Positions 37,856 to 48,727 of a stretch of DNA of 64,000 bases are shown here, piece after piece. The notes beneath the pieces were generated by a model. It was not told where the DNA came from and did not search any database. It saw nothing but the letters and a program-made list of their open reading frames with translations. Numbering within the stretch: position 1 is the stretch's first letter; each line of letters starts with the position of its first letter. The stretch covers positions 5,146,001 to 5,210,000 of the forward strand of contig NC_079515.1 of assembly GCF_000801105.2 (NCBI RefSeq), given 5' to 3'. A program made the position numbers and the translations under genes. Source of the DNA: Raphanus sativus. Taxonomy: Eukaryota; Streptophyta; Magnoliopsida; Brassicales; Brassicaceae.

Positions 37856-40712
37856 CTAGTCAATCTTCACTGAAGAGTAGATCTTTCTCACGAACCAGAA
37901 GCACGCGTAGAAACCGATTGTGCCAGTCAGGACAAAGAAAGCGTAAGAGATGATGATCATGTAACCGAAGTAGAGCATTCCCGAGACAAGCTTTGTGATC
38001 TCCAGCTTCGTAAAGAAGTAGAAGATCGAATAGAGGAAGAGGTAGAAAGCGGATGAACCCGCGGTTAAGTAAGCTCTCCACCACCAGTTGTAGTCCTCGC
38101 TGCAGAGCTGGAAGTAGCAGAGTACAACCGTGATCTCTGCGCAGGTGACGATCAAGATCAAGAACACTATGAAGAGGAACCCGAAGATGTAGTAGAACTG
38201 GTTCAGCCATATCGATGTCAGGATGAAGAAGAGCTCGATGAAGACAGCTCCAAATGGGAGGATGCCTCCAATGAGTATGGAGAACACCGGTTTCATGTAC
38301 CATGGCTGCTCTGGTACTTGCCTTGGGATCTTGTTTGTTTTCACCGGGGCTTCGATTGCTGGCTTCTTGTAACCCAGGTAGCTACCGACAAAGACTAGTG
38401 GGACTGAGATGCCAAACCAGAGGCAGAAGAGGGCAAACATTGTACCAAAAGGTATGGCTCCAGATGACTGCTCTCCCCAAATGAGACCATTCAGAACAAA
38501 GAAGATCACAAAAAGGATACCGGGAAACATGAATGCAGTCTTCAACGTCATTCTCTTCCACTTGTCTCCTTTGAACATTTTGTGAAGGCGAGATGATGAG
38601 TAACCAGCGAATATGCCCATGAAAACCCACAAGAGAACCATAGCAGTCATAAGCCCTCCTCTGTTGGATGGAGATAAGAAACCCAGCAACGCAAACATCA
38701 TCGTAACAAGCGACATTCCAAAGATCTGTACACCTGTACCGACATAAACACACAACAACCCAGAGTTCACCGGTGGCCTGAAGACATCTCCGTGGACAAG
38801 CTTCCATCCAGTCTCTTCCTGAGCCTCATCTTGGGTTTCGAGCTGATTGTAGTTTGAGATATCCTTGTAAAGAGTTCTCATCATAATCATAGCTACCATT
38901 CCAGAGAGGAACAGGACGATCATAAGTGAGTTTATGATGGAAAACCAGTGGATTTGATCATCATTCATGAGAAGGTATGTGTCCCATCGAGAAGCCCATT
39001 TGATTTCACTCTCCTGAAGATTCAAATTCCGGAAGAAAAAAAAAATGTTAAGCAAGCGGAAACAGTAAAAAGCAAAAGAAGTCCAAACATTTTACCTTAA
39101 ATGAGACATCATATGTAAACACAATTTCTTTTCCTTGCACAACTTCTTGAGGGACAGTATTGCTTTGGATTAAATTCTTTGTATCCTTGTTGCATGTAGT
39201 TAACTGAGGATTGTTTTCATCCCACTCCTTGTACTCATGCAAGATACTATCCAAAAGACAAAGACCCGTTAGCTTATACGTAGACATACATCAGGAAACT
39301 AAGTAAATGAAGTAATAACCAAAAAAACAATACCTGTTAGGAGTAACCTCAAACCCAACAATTCTAGCAGAATCAGACTCTTGATCTCTGTGGTACATAA
39401 CTCGGAAGCTCAAGTGATTATGTATAAAATATTTCTCCTCTTTGCTCTAGAAAAGGCATAGCAACTATTAGTTTTGTATGAAAGGAAAGTAAAAACAGAG
39501 TTTAAAAGACATACCCCTTCATAACTTCCTTTGAAGCCGACTCGGAAACCATGTTCATAAGTAGTTGACTGACTTCCATCTCTCCTTTGTCTAAGTACAG
39601 CTACAGGAAGATTATCAAGAATCCTGTATACATGGGTGATGGGTTTAAGGTTTAAATCAAAAGATATCTAGGACACAAAAGAACCAAGAGTGTTATATAT
39701 ATTAACTACTTACATATTAGCCCGGTATTCATCATCGATCTTTTCCTTGAAATTTTTGGTGGACTCAGCGTCAAGTGTAACACGGCAACCTACTTTGCAA
39801 GGCTGATCCTCCAGCATTTGAAACTAAAAAAAAAAACATTTGGGAAAAAAAGAAGTCAAAATCTGATAATGAAGAGGTTATAATGTATTGAACGAAAAGC
39901 AATGTGACAACAAGTAAGAAAGAATGGGGTAATTTCACTTAACAGTATAAACGGAGTTCTCGATGCGGTCTCCTCTGAGAACCTCCCCAAGATTCTCAGC
40001 ATTGTTCACGATCTTAGGAGGCTTGCAGTAGTTCAGGTAGTAGTAGTCATAAGGAAGTTGGGTCTTTGTTGAAGACAGTTTGTTCACTTTCACATAAAGG
40101 GGATCACCCTGTTCCAGACACAACAAAAAAAAAAAGACAAATCAAGAGCTGACAAGACAAATTGTTGCTAACAATCAACAAGATCCTAAACTTTTTTTGA
40201 CTTCGGCGCAGAAATCAAGTAATTGTAAATCTCAATAGATGGATTCCAAAAATAATAAAAGCAAAAAAAAAAAAAACAGACTGAAACCATCAAAAACACA
40301 CACAAATGAAGGGATCTTCTATCAGAAACACATAGATCTCTATTGTCTACACGCTTACACTTAAAACAGTTCAAGGACTCTTACACTCAATAGTACCTAC
40401 CTAACCTTAGCTAGAGCTACCTAACAGAAACGGTGGCATAAAAAATAAAAATAAAAGACAAAATTTTTAGCAGATGAAAACGAAATCACACGAATATCAC
40501 TCAAACCCCGAAACCCCCAGATCGATCTTCTCATGGAAAACGCGAGATCGGAGAAAACGAAACCAGAGAAAAAAAAAGTTATTTACCTTCTGGAAATCGC
40601 GAGGAGCGACACCGGGGAGATAGAAGGCGCGAGATAAGGAGGAGAAAGAGAGGAAAGAGAGGAGGAAGAGAGTGGTGTAGAATCGAAAGCTGCTTCCTTT
40701 CGTCTTCTTCAT
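37856..40712 (-). CDS. TMN7: Transmembrane nine protein TMN7
   Basis: Seven exons: 40712-40587, 40108-39944, 39823-39714, 39623-39515, 39446-39334, 39246-39096, 39013-37856; 1932 nt, 643 aa. A signal sequence ([16 protein letters not shown]) precedes [20 protein letters not shown], the EMP70/TM9SF signature start. A lumenal domain follows, then nine hydrophobic segments encoded almost entirely by the large last exon. The C-terminus ends KID, matching the KXD/E Golgi-retention signal of plant TMN proteins. It probably acts in Golgi membrane-protein sorting (family knowledge). The ATG at 40712 ([14 protein letters not shown]) matches homologs; an in-frame upstream ATG at 40781 is less likely. 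Confidence 0.95.
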
Positions 40713-41535
40713 CAGAGCTTGTGGAATTTTCAGATGGAAGTTACCGGAGCAATTAGAAAGGAGAGGACTTTTATTTAACAAAAAGATGGATAAATACGAT
40801 GTCGTTTCCTGCGTCTGTGATTGCTTACAAATAAGAAAGAAAAAAAATCTTAATTTACTTCCTTTACTTTATGCAAATGGTTAATTATTTATGTTGGGAA
40901 ACATAAGAAATTGTTTTAGGAATTCAAGAATGTAATCTTTTATGCATAAATGTAAGGGGTAGAAAATTGAATTACAAATCTGTACCAAAAATTAATGTGA
41001 TTAAAAATGTTTTTTTGCCTTCATGTCAAAGCAAAGAGAGATGATTGGGCTGCCAACCTAAGTTTCTATAAGCAAAATGACTTTGATCTCAAGAAATTAG
41101 CTTTAACCTTTAGAATTTTTGCCATGAATCATTTGTTAAGTAAAGTTGGTTGATGATTACGATCGAGGAATTAAGATGAAATTTGTTTTTATAATCATCC
41201 TGGTAAGTGCTGTCGCTATAGAATTTATTAATATTATTACGGGTATTTTATTATTGATCAATGTTATACTAAATTGTGCACAAACATGAGAAACTATTTT
41301 CACTCAAAAACAATTTGATTAAATATTAACATATTCTTTCCAAAAATTAAATTAGAAAAATCCCAATAATTAAAAAAAAAATCCTTAATGGAAAATATAA
41401 AAATCTGTTACTTTAAAGACGATTAAAAATTTAAAACCGCCGGGAAATGAATAGAAAAACCGGCTAACAAATGAAAAATTGTAAGAAACAAAAAAAAAAA
41501 GAGAGTCTTGTCTGAAAGTGGAGAAACTTAATACA
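40713..41535. promoter_or_regulatory. Bidirectional promoter region between TMN7 and the FHA gene
   Basis: 823 bp separate two head-to-head ATGs. It is AT-rich with no transposon ends and no convincing TATA box on either side. It is presumed to hold both promoters. Confidence 0.4.
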
Positions 41536-42763
41536 ATGGAAATCGAAGGCGAAGACGGCACGAAGCTCCTCATCCTGAAGCCTGGAGATAAAACCGTCTT
41601 CGGAAGAGGAGGAGCGGCGGGATTCACCACCGACGACCTCACAGTCTCCCGCCGCCACGTCTCTCTCGAGCTAAAACCCCTCCTCGCCGGCGACGGAACC
41701 GATTCCGATAGGGTTTCGTTCGAGGTTCTCGGGAGAAACCCGGTTTGGGTGCGGAGACGTGAACCGGGCGAAAAGATTCGAACTTTCCGGAGATCCGAGA
41801 CGGGAGAGATCGCCGCCGGCGATAGGTTCTGCGTATCGGGTCAACTCCCTGTTTGGTTCACTTTGAAGAGTCGCGACGAAGCTACAGAGGAGAGAGATTC
41901 GGTTAGTGAAAGTGGGTTGGATTGTATCGATATCGATCCTGTTAAAGGTAATCACTTTGCATCATCCCAATTCGTGTAGTTTTGATCTATATTGATTCTG
42001 GATTCTAGGGGGGTCTCATTGTCCTTCTTATTCTCTGTTCTGATTTGTTGTGTTTGTCTGAATAGTGAAGTTGCTTTATGTTGTCAGAACAGTGTATTGC
42101 TTTATCTTTCTAATAATGTCTAGAGTTTTGTTTGTGTTTACGGTGTTTTTTTTCTGTGAGAATGGGTCTCAGTATGTAGTGTAACGGTCTTGTTTAAGCT
42201 GTTAGAATGAGTCTCGCTCAATGTGTGGCGTTGTACTACTGGTGGTGTTTGCAGAGTTTGGTTTTCTTGTGATTGGGAAAGAGTTTGATCAGTATCCAAA
42301 GAGTCGGATTCGAGACATCAAGCAGTGGGAATGGTTCCTTGAGGATTCCACCAAAGGAAATAGCGATGATGAGGATGATGATGATGGAGATAAGAAGGGA
42401 TTAAGCAAAAAGAGAAGAAGAGGAAGAGGAAAGAAAGGGAATGAGGAGGAGGATGATTGGAGTGCGGAAAGTGAGGAAGAGAAGGACTTGTTGGTGAAAT
42501 CGAAAAGAGTTGTGACTCCAACTTACTCTACTAGATCCAAGAAGACTAAGAAAGATGTAAATGCAAGTAGCAGCAGCAGTAGTAGTCATGCTCAAACTAA
42601 ACAGCGTGGAAGAGTAGATATCGACGAGGAAGATGATGATGATGATGATGAAACATTGGGAGGTTTCATTGTTAGTGATGAAGAAGCTGAGTTAGAAGAA
42701 GAGGACGAGCCAAATACAGATGATGACGAAGAATTAGTAGAAGAAGATGAAGATGAGGATTAA
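41536..42763 (+). CDS. FHA-domain protein with acidic tail (At3g13780 ortholog)
   Basis: Two exons (41536-41947, 42255-42763), 306 aa. The N-terminal FHA domain shows the phosphothreonine-binding signatures VFGRGG and SRRHVSLEL. The second exon begins EFGFLVIGKEFDQYPKSRI and encodes IKQWEWFLED, then basic runs (KKRRRGRGKK) alternating with Asp/Glu-rich stretches, ending in a long acidic tail. Basic clusters suggest nuclear location. FHA domains bind phosphothreonine; the partners are unknown. The start at 41536 (MEIEGEDGTK) is the first ATG of the frame. Confidence 0.9.
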
Positions 42764-43186
42764 ATAGCTGGAATCATCCTGAATACGTTTTAACTGCACT
42801 TGACATGTTACCAAAGCTAATCTTTTTTTTTTTAAACTAGAATTACAATCTTTTGTTCATTTGTATGAATATGTGTCATGTGTGTGCGTGTGAGATGTTT
42901 GTTCTTATAATAATTTTCTTTTTACATTGTTTGCTTCTTTGGGGCTGATAATGTCACCGTATCCTCTTGTCGTTGCTCATGGGACACCACTAAGGATCCA
43001 CGTTCTTCTCCTCGCACGTATGAGTTCTTCACCTCTCACGTATGAATGAATTACAAGTTGAGAAAAAAAAATAACAACACAAAGCCGCTAAAAGTCTTCT
43101 CCTCCTCTCCTCCCTTTCTCCCTCCCTCGTCCTCATTTTCTGCCTTTCTTCTGCTTTTTTTTTCTCTTCCTGTTTTCTCACGAAAC
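42764..43186. other. Spacer between FHA gene and NAP1;4
   Basis: Tandem, same-strand spacing of 423 bp. It contains the FHA 3' region, then a short duplicated TCT(C)ACGTATGA word (43013-43043) and a CT-rich leader before the NAP1;4 ATG. No other gene is seen. Confidence 0.4.
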
Positions 43187-44866
43187 ATGAGCAACGAAGA
43201 GAACAACATCACGTCCATCGAAGCTGTTCATAACAGTGGAGGCGATTCATCTAATGCCTTAGGTAATTTCCCTATACTTGTGCCTTAAGTAACATCCCTG
43301 TTTTTTATCTTTCTTGCTCCCGAAGCAACAATGATTAGGGTTAAAATGACCATTGTGATTTTGTAGATTTTGTACCAGAGGATCCTGATCTTACCGAGGA
43401 TCTTAAGGCAAGTCACTTCTATCGTCAATGAAAATCACACAAGAGTCCTTTCCGGTTTCATCTGTTAATAATCTTTTTGTTTTGGTGTTAATAACTTACA
43501 GAACTTAACAATAAAACGAACCTTTGATACGAAGAAACTCTCACCTAAAGTTACCAAACGTGTTCTGTTTCTCAAGGACATTCAGGTAATAATGTCATTA
43601 TCCTCTCTCTCTCTCTCTCTGAAGACTATAATCTTGATTCTCTGAGAGGAGAGACTCACTGTTCGGTTTGTCAGGTCAAACACGATGAACTCGAGGAGAA
43701 GTTTCTTCAAGAAAAATCTGCATTGGAAGCAAAATACAACAATCTCTACAAGCCGCTTTTTGATAAGGTAAAGATTGTCTTATTATATGTTGGTTAGGAA
43801 CTTAGGATTATTGTTTTGGTTGTTTTTTTTCCTGAGGTTTTCCTGTGAACTCTGCAGAGATATGAAATTGTGAATGGTGTGGCTGAAGCTGAGACGGAGA
43901 AAGGAGGAGTACCTAACTTCTGGTTGATTGCAATGAAAACCAACGAGATGCTAGCAAACGAGGTTCAAATTTTCGTTTTTTTGGAATCATCTGTGTCTTC
44001 ATTAGCATGAAACTGATTGAAAAAAAAGACTGTATATGGTTTTGGTTTTATGTAGATAACCGAAAGAGATGAGGGAGCTTTGAAGTATCTCAAAGACATC
44101 AGATGTTGCAGAGTAGAAAACAGTTCAAGAAACTTCAAGCTGGAGTTTCTCTTTGATCCTAATCCTTACTTCAAGAACTCGGTTCTGTCTAAAACTTACC
44201 ATGTGACCGATGACGATGATGATGGCCCTGTTCTTGATAAAGTGATTGGGTAAAAAATATTTAATCATCCTTGTTTTTAATTTGGTTTTACTTTTTTTTA
44301 ACTGATCTTTGAAATTGGTTTTATGATGTGTAGAACGGAGATAGAATGGTGTCCAGGTAAGTGTTTGACTCATAAGGTTGTTGTCAAGAAGAGGCCAAAG
44401 AAGGGGACAAAGAAAGTGAACAACATCCCCATGACTAAAACCGAAAACTGCGAGAGTTTCTTTAACTTCTTCAAGCCCCCTGAGATTGATGAAGTTGATG
44501 AATGTTTTACAACTATGGTTAGACTTATTTGTAACCACCTTATCTCTTATGATATAGACAATTGTTTATTCATCAGGTAAAAGTAAAAAGTTGTATATAA
44601 TTCTTGCAGGATGAAGAACTCCAAAACCTGACGGATCAGGACTATGACATTGCGTAAGTTTTTTTTGTTTTACAGTCTCTGACAACATTGAAATTTGTTC
44701 AAGTAAGTGTATTTTTAAGTTTTGGTGTTTTTTTCTTTTCTTTTACAGTGTGACAATCAGAGACAAACTGATCCCTCACGCAGTTTCATGGTTTACTGGA
44801 GAGGCTCTTGTTGATGAAGATGAATATGACGATGATGATGATGAAGATGATGAGAATGATGACTAG
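43187..44866 (+). CDS. NAP1;4: Nucleosome assembly protein 1;4
   Basis: Nine exons: 43187-43262, 43367-43407, 43502-43585, 43675-43767, 43858-43962, 44056-44249, 44334-44517, 44610-44653, 44749-44866; 312 aa. The NAP domain is complete, with a dimerisation-helix region ([20 protein letters not shown]), [34 protein letters not shown]-like [15 protein letters not shown] and [18 protein letters not shown]. The C-terminus is Asp-rich and stops at DDENDD, lacking the CaaX farnesylation box of NAP1;1-1;3, as in Arabidopsis NAP1;4. The intron after exon 2 uses a GC donor (AAG/GCAAGT). It is a histone H2A-H2B chaperone; the Arabidopsis gene is reported to be pollen-biased (knowledge, not visible here). 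Confidence 0.95.
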
Positions 44867-45002
44867 ATAAAAGAAAAGGTTTGTTTCAATAGAGTTTGCA
44901 AATTAAAAGAGGAGCTTCACATTCTCTAACTTAAATATGCTTTTTATTTTATTACAGACGCGCCAAGAGTTTCAAGAATCTCTTACACATGAAGAAGTGA
45001 TT

Positions 45003-47150
45003 TTAGAGAGAAGACTTCATGCTCCAAGCACTTAAGCTTAAAACATCAACATTCTGAGATCCATTGTTAAATACAAAAAGATGTGTATTTTCTCCTGTTG
45101 TCAATTTTGGGTAAACTCTTGAGGTAATACATGTTTTCCCTTTCCCACCAAAGCTCTCCACTATTGAATTATCAATCTGCAACACAAAAAAAAAACATTA
45201 GTAAAAGTAAAAAAAATATCTCAAATTAATATTGTGAGAGTTGGAGAAAGTCTTACCAAAGTCCTCAGAGAGATCGGTTGGTAAGGAGATATATCAAGAT
45301 ATGCACCATATGATGTTTTATCATTATTCCCTTTGTCCAAACTCGATCTGCTTTGGTCACTACACATGACCACCACATGGTCCTTACTCTTCTGACCAGC
45401 TTTGAAGATTCTTAGATAGACTGATGTGTACTCTTCCAAGTTCTTGGAGGCTAGCACCACTAAACCGAATGGACCTAAACCAGATTTAACCGACGATGCA
45501 TTCTTCTGGCTGCAAATCAATTGTGGGTCGGTCCAACTCGGTTCAATCACATCAGCTTTCTCTAAACCACTCACTCTGAACAAAATCTCCACGTCTGCTT
45601 GTGAAGCTGTGATCCCATGCACGTCAAGTAAAGATCCTCTTTTCAAAACTTTATTTTCCCACTTGACTTGCGTAGTACGTAAACTCTCTATTTCCTTAAC
45701 TGGCCATTGCATCAGTCTCTTTCCTGATTCATCAAGCCATATTTTCCTTGGAATCGCCTAATTAATTTAATTAATCAACCGGTTAGTCACGTCTAAATCA
45801 AACCATAGAGGTCAAATAAAAATCTTGCTTGGTTTACCTGCAAACCGGCCCAACCCTTTTTGATGTTATCCTCCTCCGGCGACGACTCATTGACCCAACC
45901 CCACAAGATCCTCCGTCGATTAACCGAGTCGTAAAAAGTCTTGGACGCGTAAAACTTGCCGTAATCATACCTCGGAGCCGTATCGTCTAGAACAAAACCA
46001 TCGTCCGGTACAAACCGATCTCTCACTTGATCGTACGTACCAATCGTGTAGTAATCGTGACTTGTGTCTGATAAGCTCACTTTAAGCACGTGATTGGCGG
46101 ACACACTAAACGACGACGTATCTACTCCGTATGAGGTGGTTTTCGCCACCGGGAAAAAATCAGGACACTCCCACATCCCGGAGCCGTCGCTGTAGTGAAG
46201 AGGCTTCGCCGACTGCTTCCAGTTGATGAAGTCACGGCTCGTGTAGAGAAGAGCTAGTCCACGGCGACCTTCCTGGCTTCCGGTGATCATGCGCCACCGT
46301 CCGTTGCGGCCGAGCCACGCGGTGGTTGGGTCGCGAAACGCGGTGGAGTTGATGTGGTTGATGGCGTTGGGTGTCACGAGAGGGTTCACCGGAGATTTGG
46401 TCCAGTGCCGGAGATATGGGTCGGAGAGGTTTTTTGGTTTGGCTAGGTTTTGGACCTGATGGTTGTTACGGTCGTTGCCGGTGTAGAGAATCACGGGTTC
46501 GCCGTCGGGGAGAATCGTGACGGAACCTGACCAGCAGCCGTTGATGTCGGACGGTCGAGATGGTTTGATAGCTGGGGAATGTGGGGTCCAGTTAATGAGG
46601 TCCTTTGATGTTGCGTGGCCCCACACGATTTCGTTGACTTTCATGACGGCGCCGTTAGGGTACCACTGGTAGAAGAGATGGTAGACTCCGTTGTATATCA
46701 TAGGCCCTGTCCAAATTTATGTACATATAACCACATAAACATACATATTGATCATTTTCTATACAAATTAATCCCCCTAGACATATACTGATAACTCATA
46801 AAATAATATTGTGGGAGAAAAGATTACTAACCATTAGGATCTTGTAAAATTAAAGCAAAGTCCCAACATAACAAGTATAAAAATGAGTGAAAAGATGTAA
46901 TGATAATGTACACAAAGTATTAGAAGAAGTGAAACAAAGATAACCAAATGAAACTAAATTAATTTGTCTGGTATATAAGAATACCGTTCATCCAATTTTT
47001 GGGAGGCTGGAAATGATAACTGGTCCGGTAAGGTTGATTCTTGATTCTATTGGGAGAGTGTTTCAAGGCCTCAAGAACAATAGCATTGTTAGCAAGAAAC
47101 AAACAGGCCAACAAGATTATGGCATTGTTACAGCAAAGTAGATTAGCCAT
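45003..47150 (-). CDS. CWINV5: Cell-wall invertase-like / possible fructan exohydrolase (CWINV5 ortholog)
   Basis: Five exons: 47150-46985, a 9-nt microexon 46840-46832, 46706-45838, 45757-45257, 45176-45003; 572 aa. It has a signal peptide and the GH32 motifs WMNDPNG (completed by the microexon), FRDPTTAW and WECPDF, whose Pro marks the cell-wall class. At the position of the AtCWINV1 Asp239/Lys242 pair ([10 protein letters not shown]) this protein reads [10 protein letters not shown], so both sucrose-specifying residues are Ser. Loss of that Asp converts invertases towards fructan exohydrolase in published work on the family, so sucrose hydrolysis is doubtful. The loop after QWYPNGAV is also altered ([11 protein letters not shown]). 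Its fourth exon is a fusion of what are three exons in the neighbouring CWINV1. Confidence 0.93.
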
Positions 47151-47226
47151 TGATTAGAACCCTTTTTATTTATCTCTCTGAGTTTTTATGTTTTGAGTTC
47201 TACTTAAAAAGTCATGAGAATGTGCA

Positions 47227-47233
47227 ATTTATA
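47227..47233 (-). promoter_or_regulatory. TATA box of CWINV5-like gene
   Basis: TATAAAT on the gene strand about 77 bp upstream of the ATG, in the context GCCTATAAATT shared with the CWINV1 copy. Confidence 0.55.
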
Positions 47234-47660
47234 GGCAGTGAAGAGGTTTTTTTGGGCGTGCTAGAGGTGGTGGTCCATATTTGGTATAAGGTTCTCTATT
47301 ATCTCGAGCCAAATGGCATTTTCATGTTTGTTGAAATCAATATTAATTTTCTCCGAAATGTATTGTTTTATCAATACATGTTAAGTTTTGATGATACTTT
47401 TCACCGGTTTGTTTGATATTAGACATAAAAGCAACTGAAAGTTTAATGTTTAAAATAAATCGTATGCTAGATAAGTAAATTAACTTATTCAAAACGGTGA
47501 ACACTGTTCCAAAATCTCAGTCTTTTGTTGTCTCGTAATTGAAAGTATTTCCCACTAAAAAAAGTATTTCCCACTCAAATAGTATGACATGACTTTTTTT
47601 TTTACAACAAATAGTATGACTTAATGAGTGTCATTGTCTCATCATTGATGTGGGAATATT

Positions 47661-47825
47661 TCATGCTCCAAACACATAGGCTTGAGCCATCAACAACACT
47701 TTTGAGTTACTTCGTTAAAAGCAAAGAGATTGTACATTTTCTTCTATTGCCAGCTTAAGATACAGTTTTGATAGTTGTGCATGCTTTGCCTCCCCCACCA
47801 TTTATAGCTCCCCACTATTCTATAA
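47661..47825 (-). pseudogene. Relic of a third invertase (last exon only)
   Basis: The stretch resembles the terminal exon of both flanking invertases: TCATGCTCCA (the end of the SAWSM region), CATCAACA, TTCTATTGCCAGCTTAAGATACA (short form of the YPKL region), GCATGCTTTGCCTCCCCCACC and CTCCCCACTATTCTAT align in the same order. It is littered with indels and stops. Nothing convincing remains of upstream exons. It shows that the tandem array once had at least three members, or a partial duplicate. Confidence 0.75.
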
Positions 47826-48727
47826 AAGGAATATAGATTGAGAAGTCAATTTGAAATTGAATAGGATTATACCTACAAAGTACAGTGACATGTGATTCTT
47901 CTTGAACTATCTTTTAGAACTCCATTAAAAAGACAAAATCAAAAGATCCTCAAAGTGAGATCTTCCCACTAAGTTCTCTCCCATAACACTCATCACATTC
48001 TCCTAATCATTTGATGGTATATCTTCCATAGTGGGTCTTTGTAAAATCAAAAGTTATTACGTTAACGGGTTTAGGGCTATCCAGATACGATAACAGCTAA
48101 AACATTAACCATTTAGCTAATTTCTATGTACAAACGGGTATGATCGTGAAACTAGGAGCTTATCAAACTCATGACTGGCAAGTTTCGTAATCATGAAGGA
48201 TTGCTAAGGCAAAACAACAATATTTAGGAATGAAAATTTTGGTCACTGATAAATAGCCAAAAGATTGATGATTTGGTTGGTAAAAAGGTATCTCCCCGAG
48301 ATGAAAATCGAATTATGCTAAGAACAAGGCACACATACGTAATAAATAAATAATATATACTTATTGTCAAATTTTGCGGCCAACCCGTTCAATTGTATCC
48401 GAGTTATATATGTATACATATGTCCGCATCTATTCATATAAAGTCCACTATTATATTCGTTGGAACTTGGAAGATTTTGGCTACCGACAATATAACTGTA
48501 TATATTTTTTTTGGTCAAAAAACTGTATACTTAATATAGTGAACCAATACTATGAGAAGTCAAATAAAATGTCATATAACTTGAAAATTTTCAAACAAAC
48601 AGATTTGACTCTATGTTGACAACCAAACAAACATGACCTTACAAAATTTCAAAATCATATCATATAATTAAATGCTCAACAAAGGGAGATATGCATATAC
48701 GTGTGTGTATATCTCCGCCTTATGTGA
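47826..48727. other. Spacer between invertase genes, no gene seen
   Basis: AT-rich. Open frames 48318-48518 and 48374-48619 lie on opposite strands of the same low-complexity stretch and have no conserved domain. Confidence 0.45.

Noticed and set aside
44125..44538. 137-codon minus-strand frame
   Set aside because: Antisense to NAP1;4 exons and introns; no domain.
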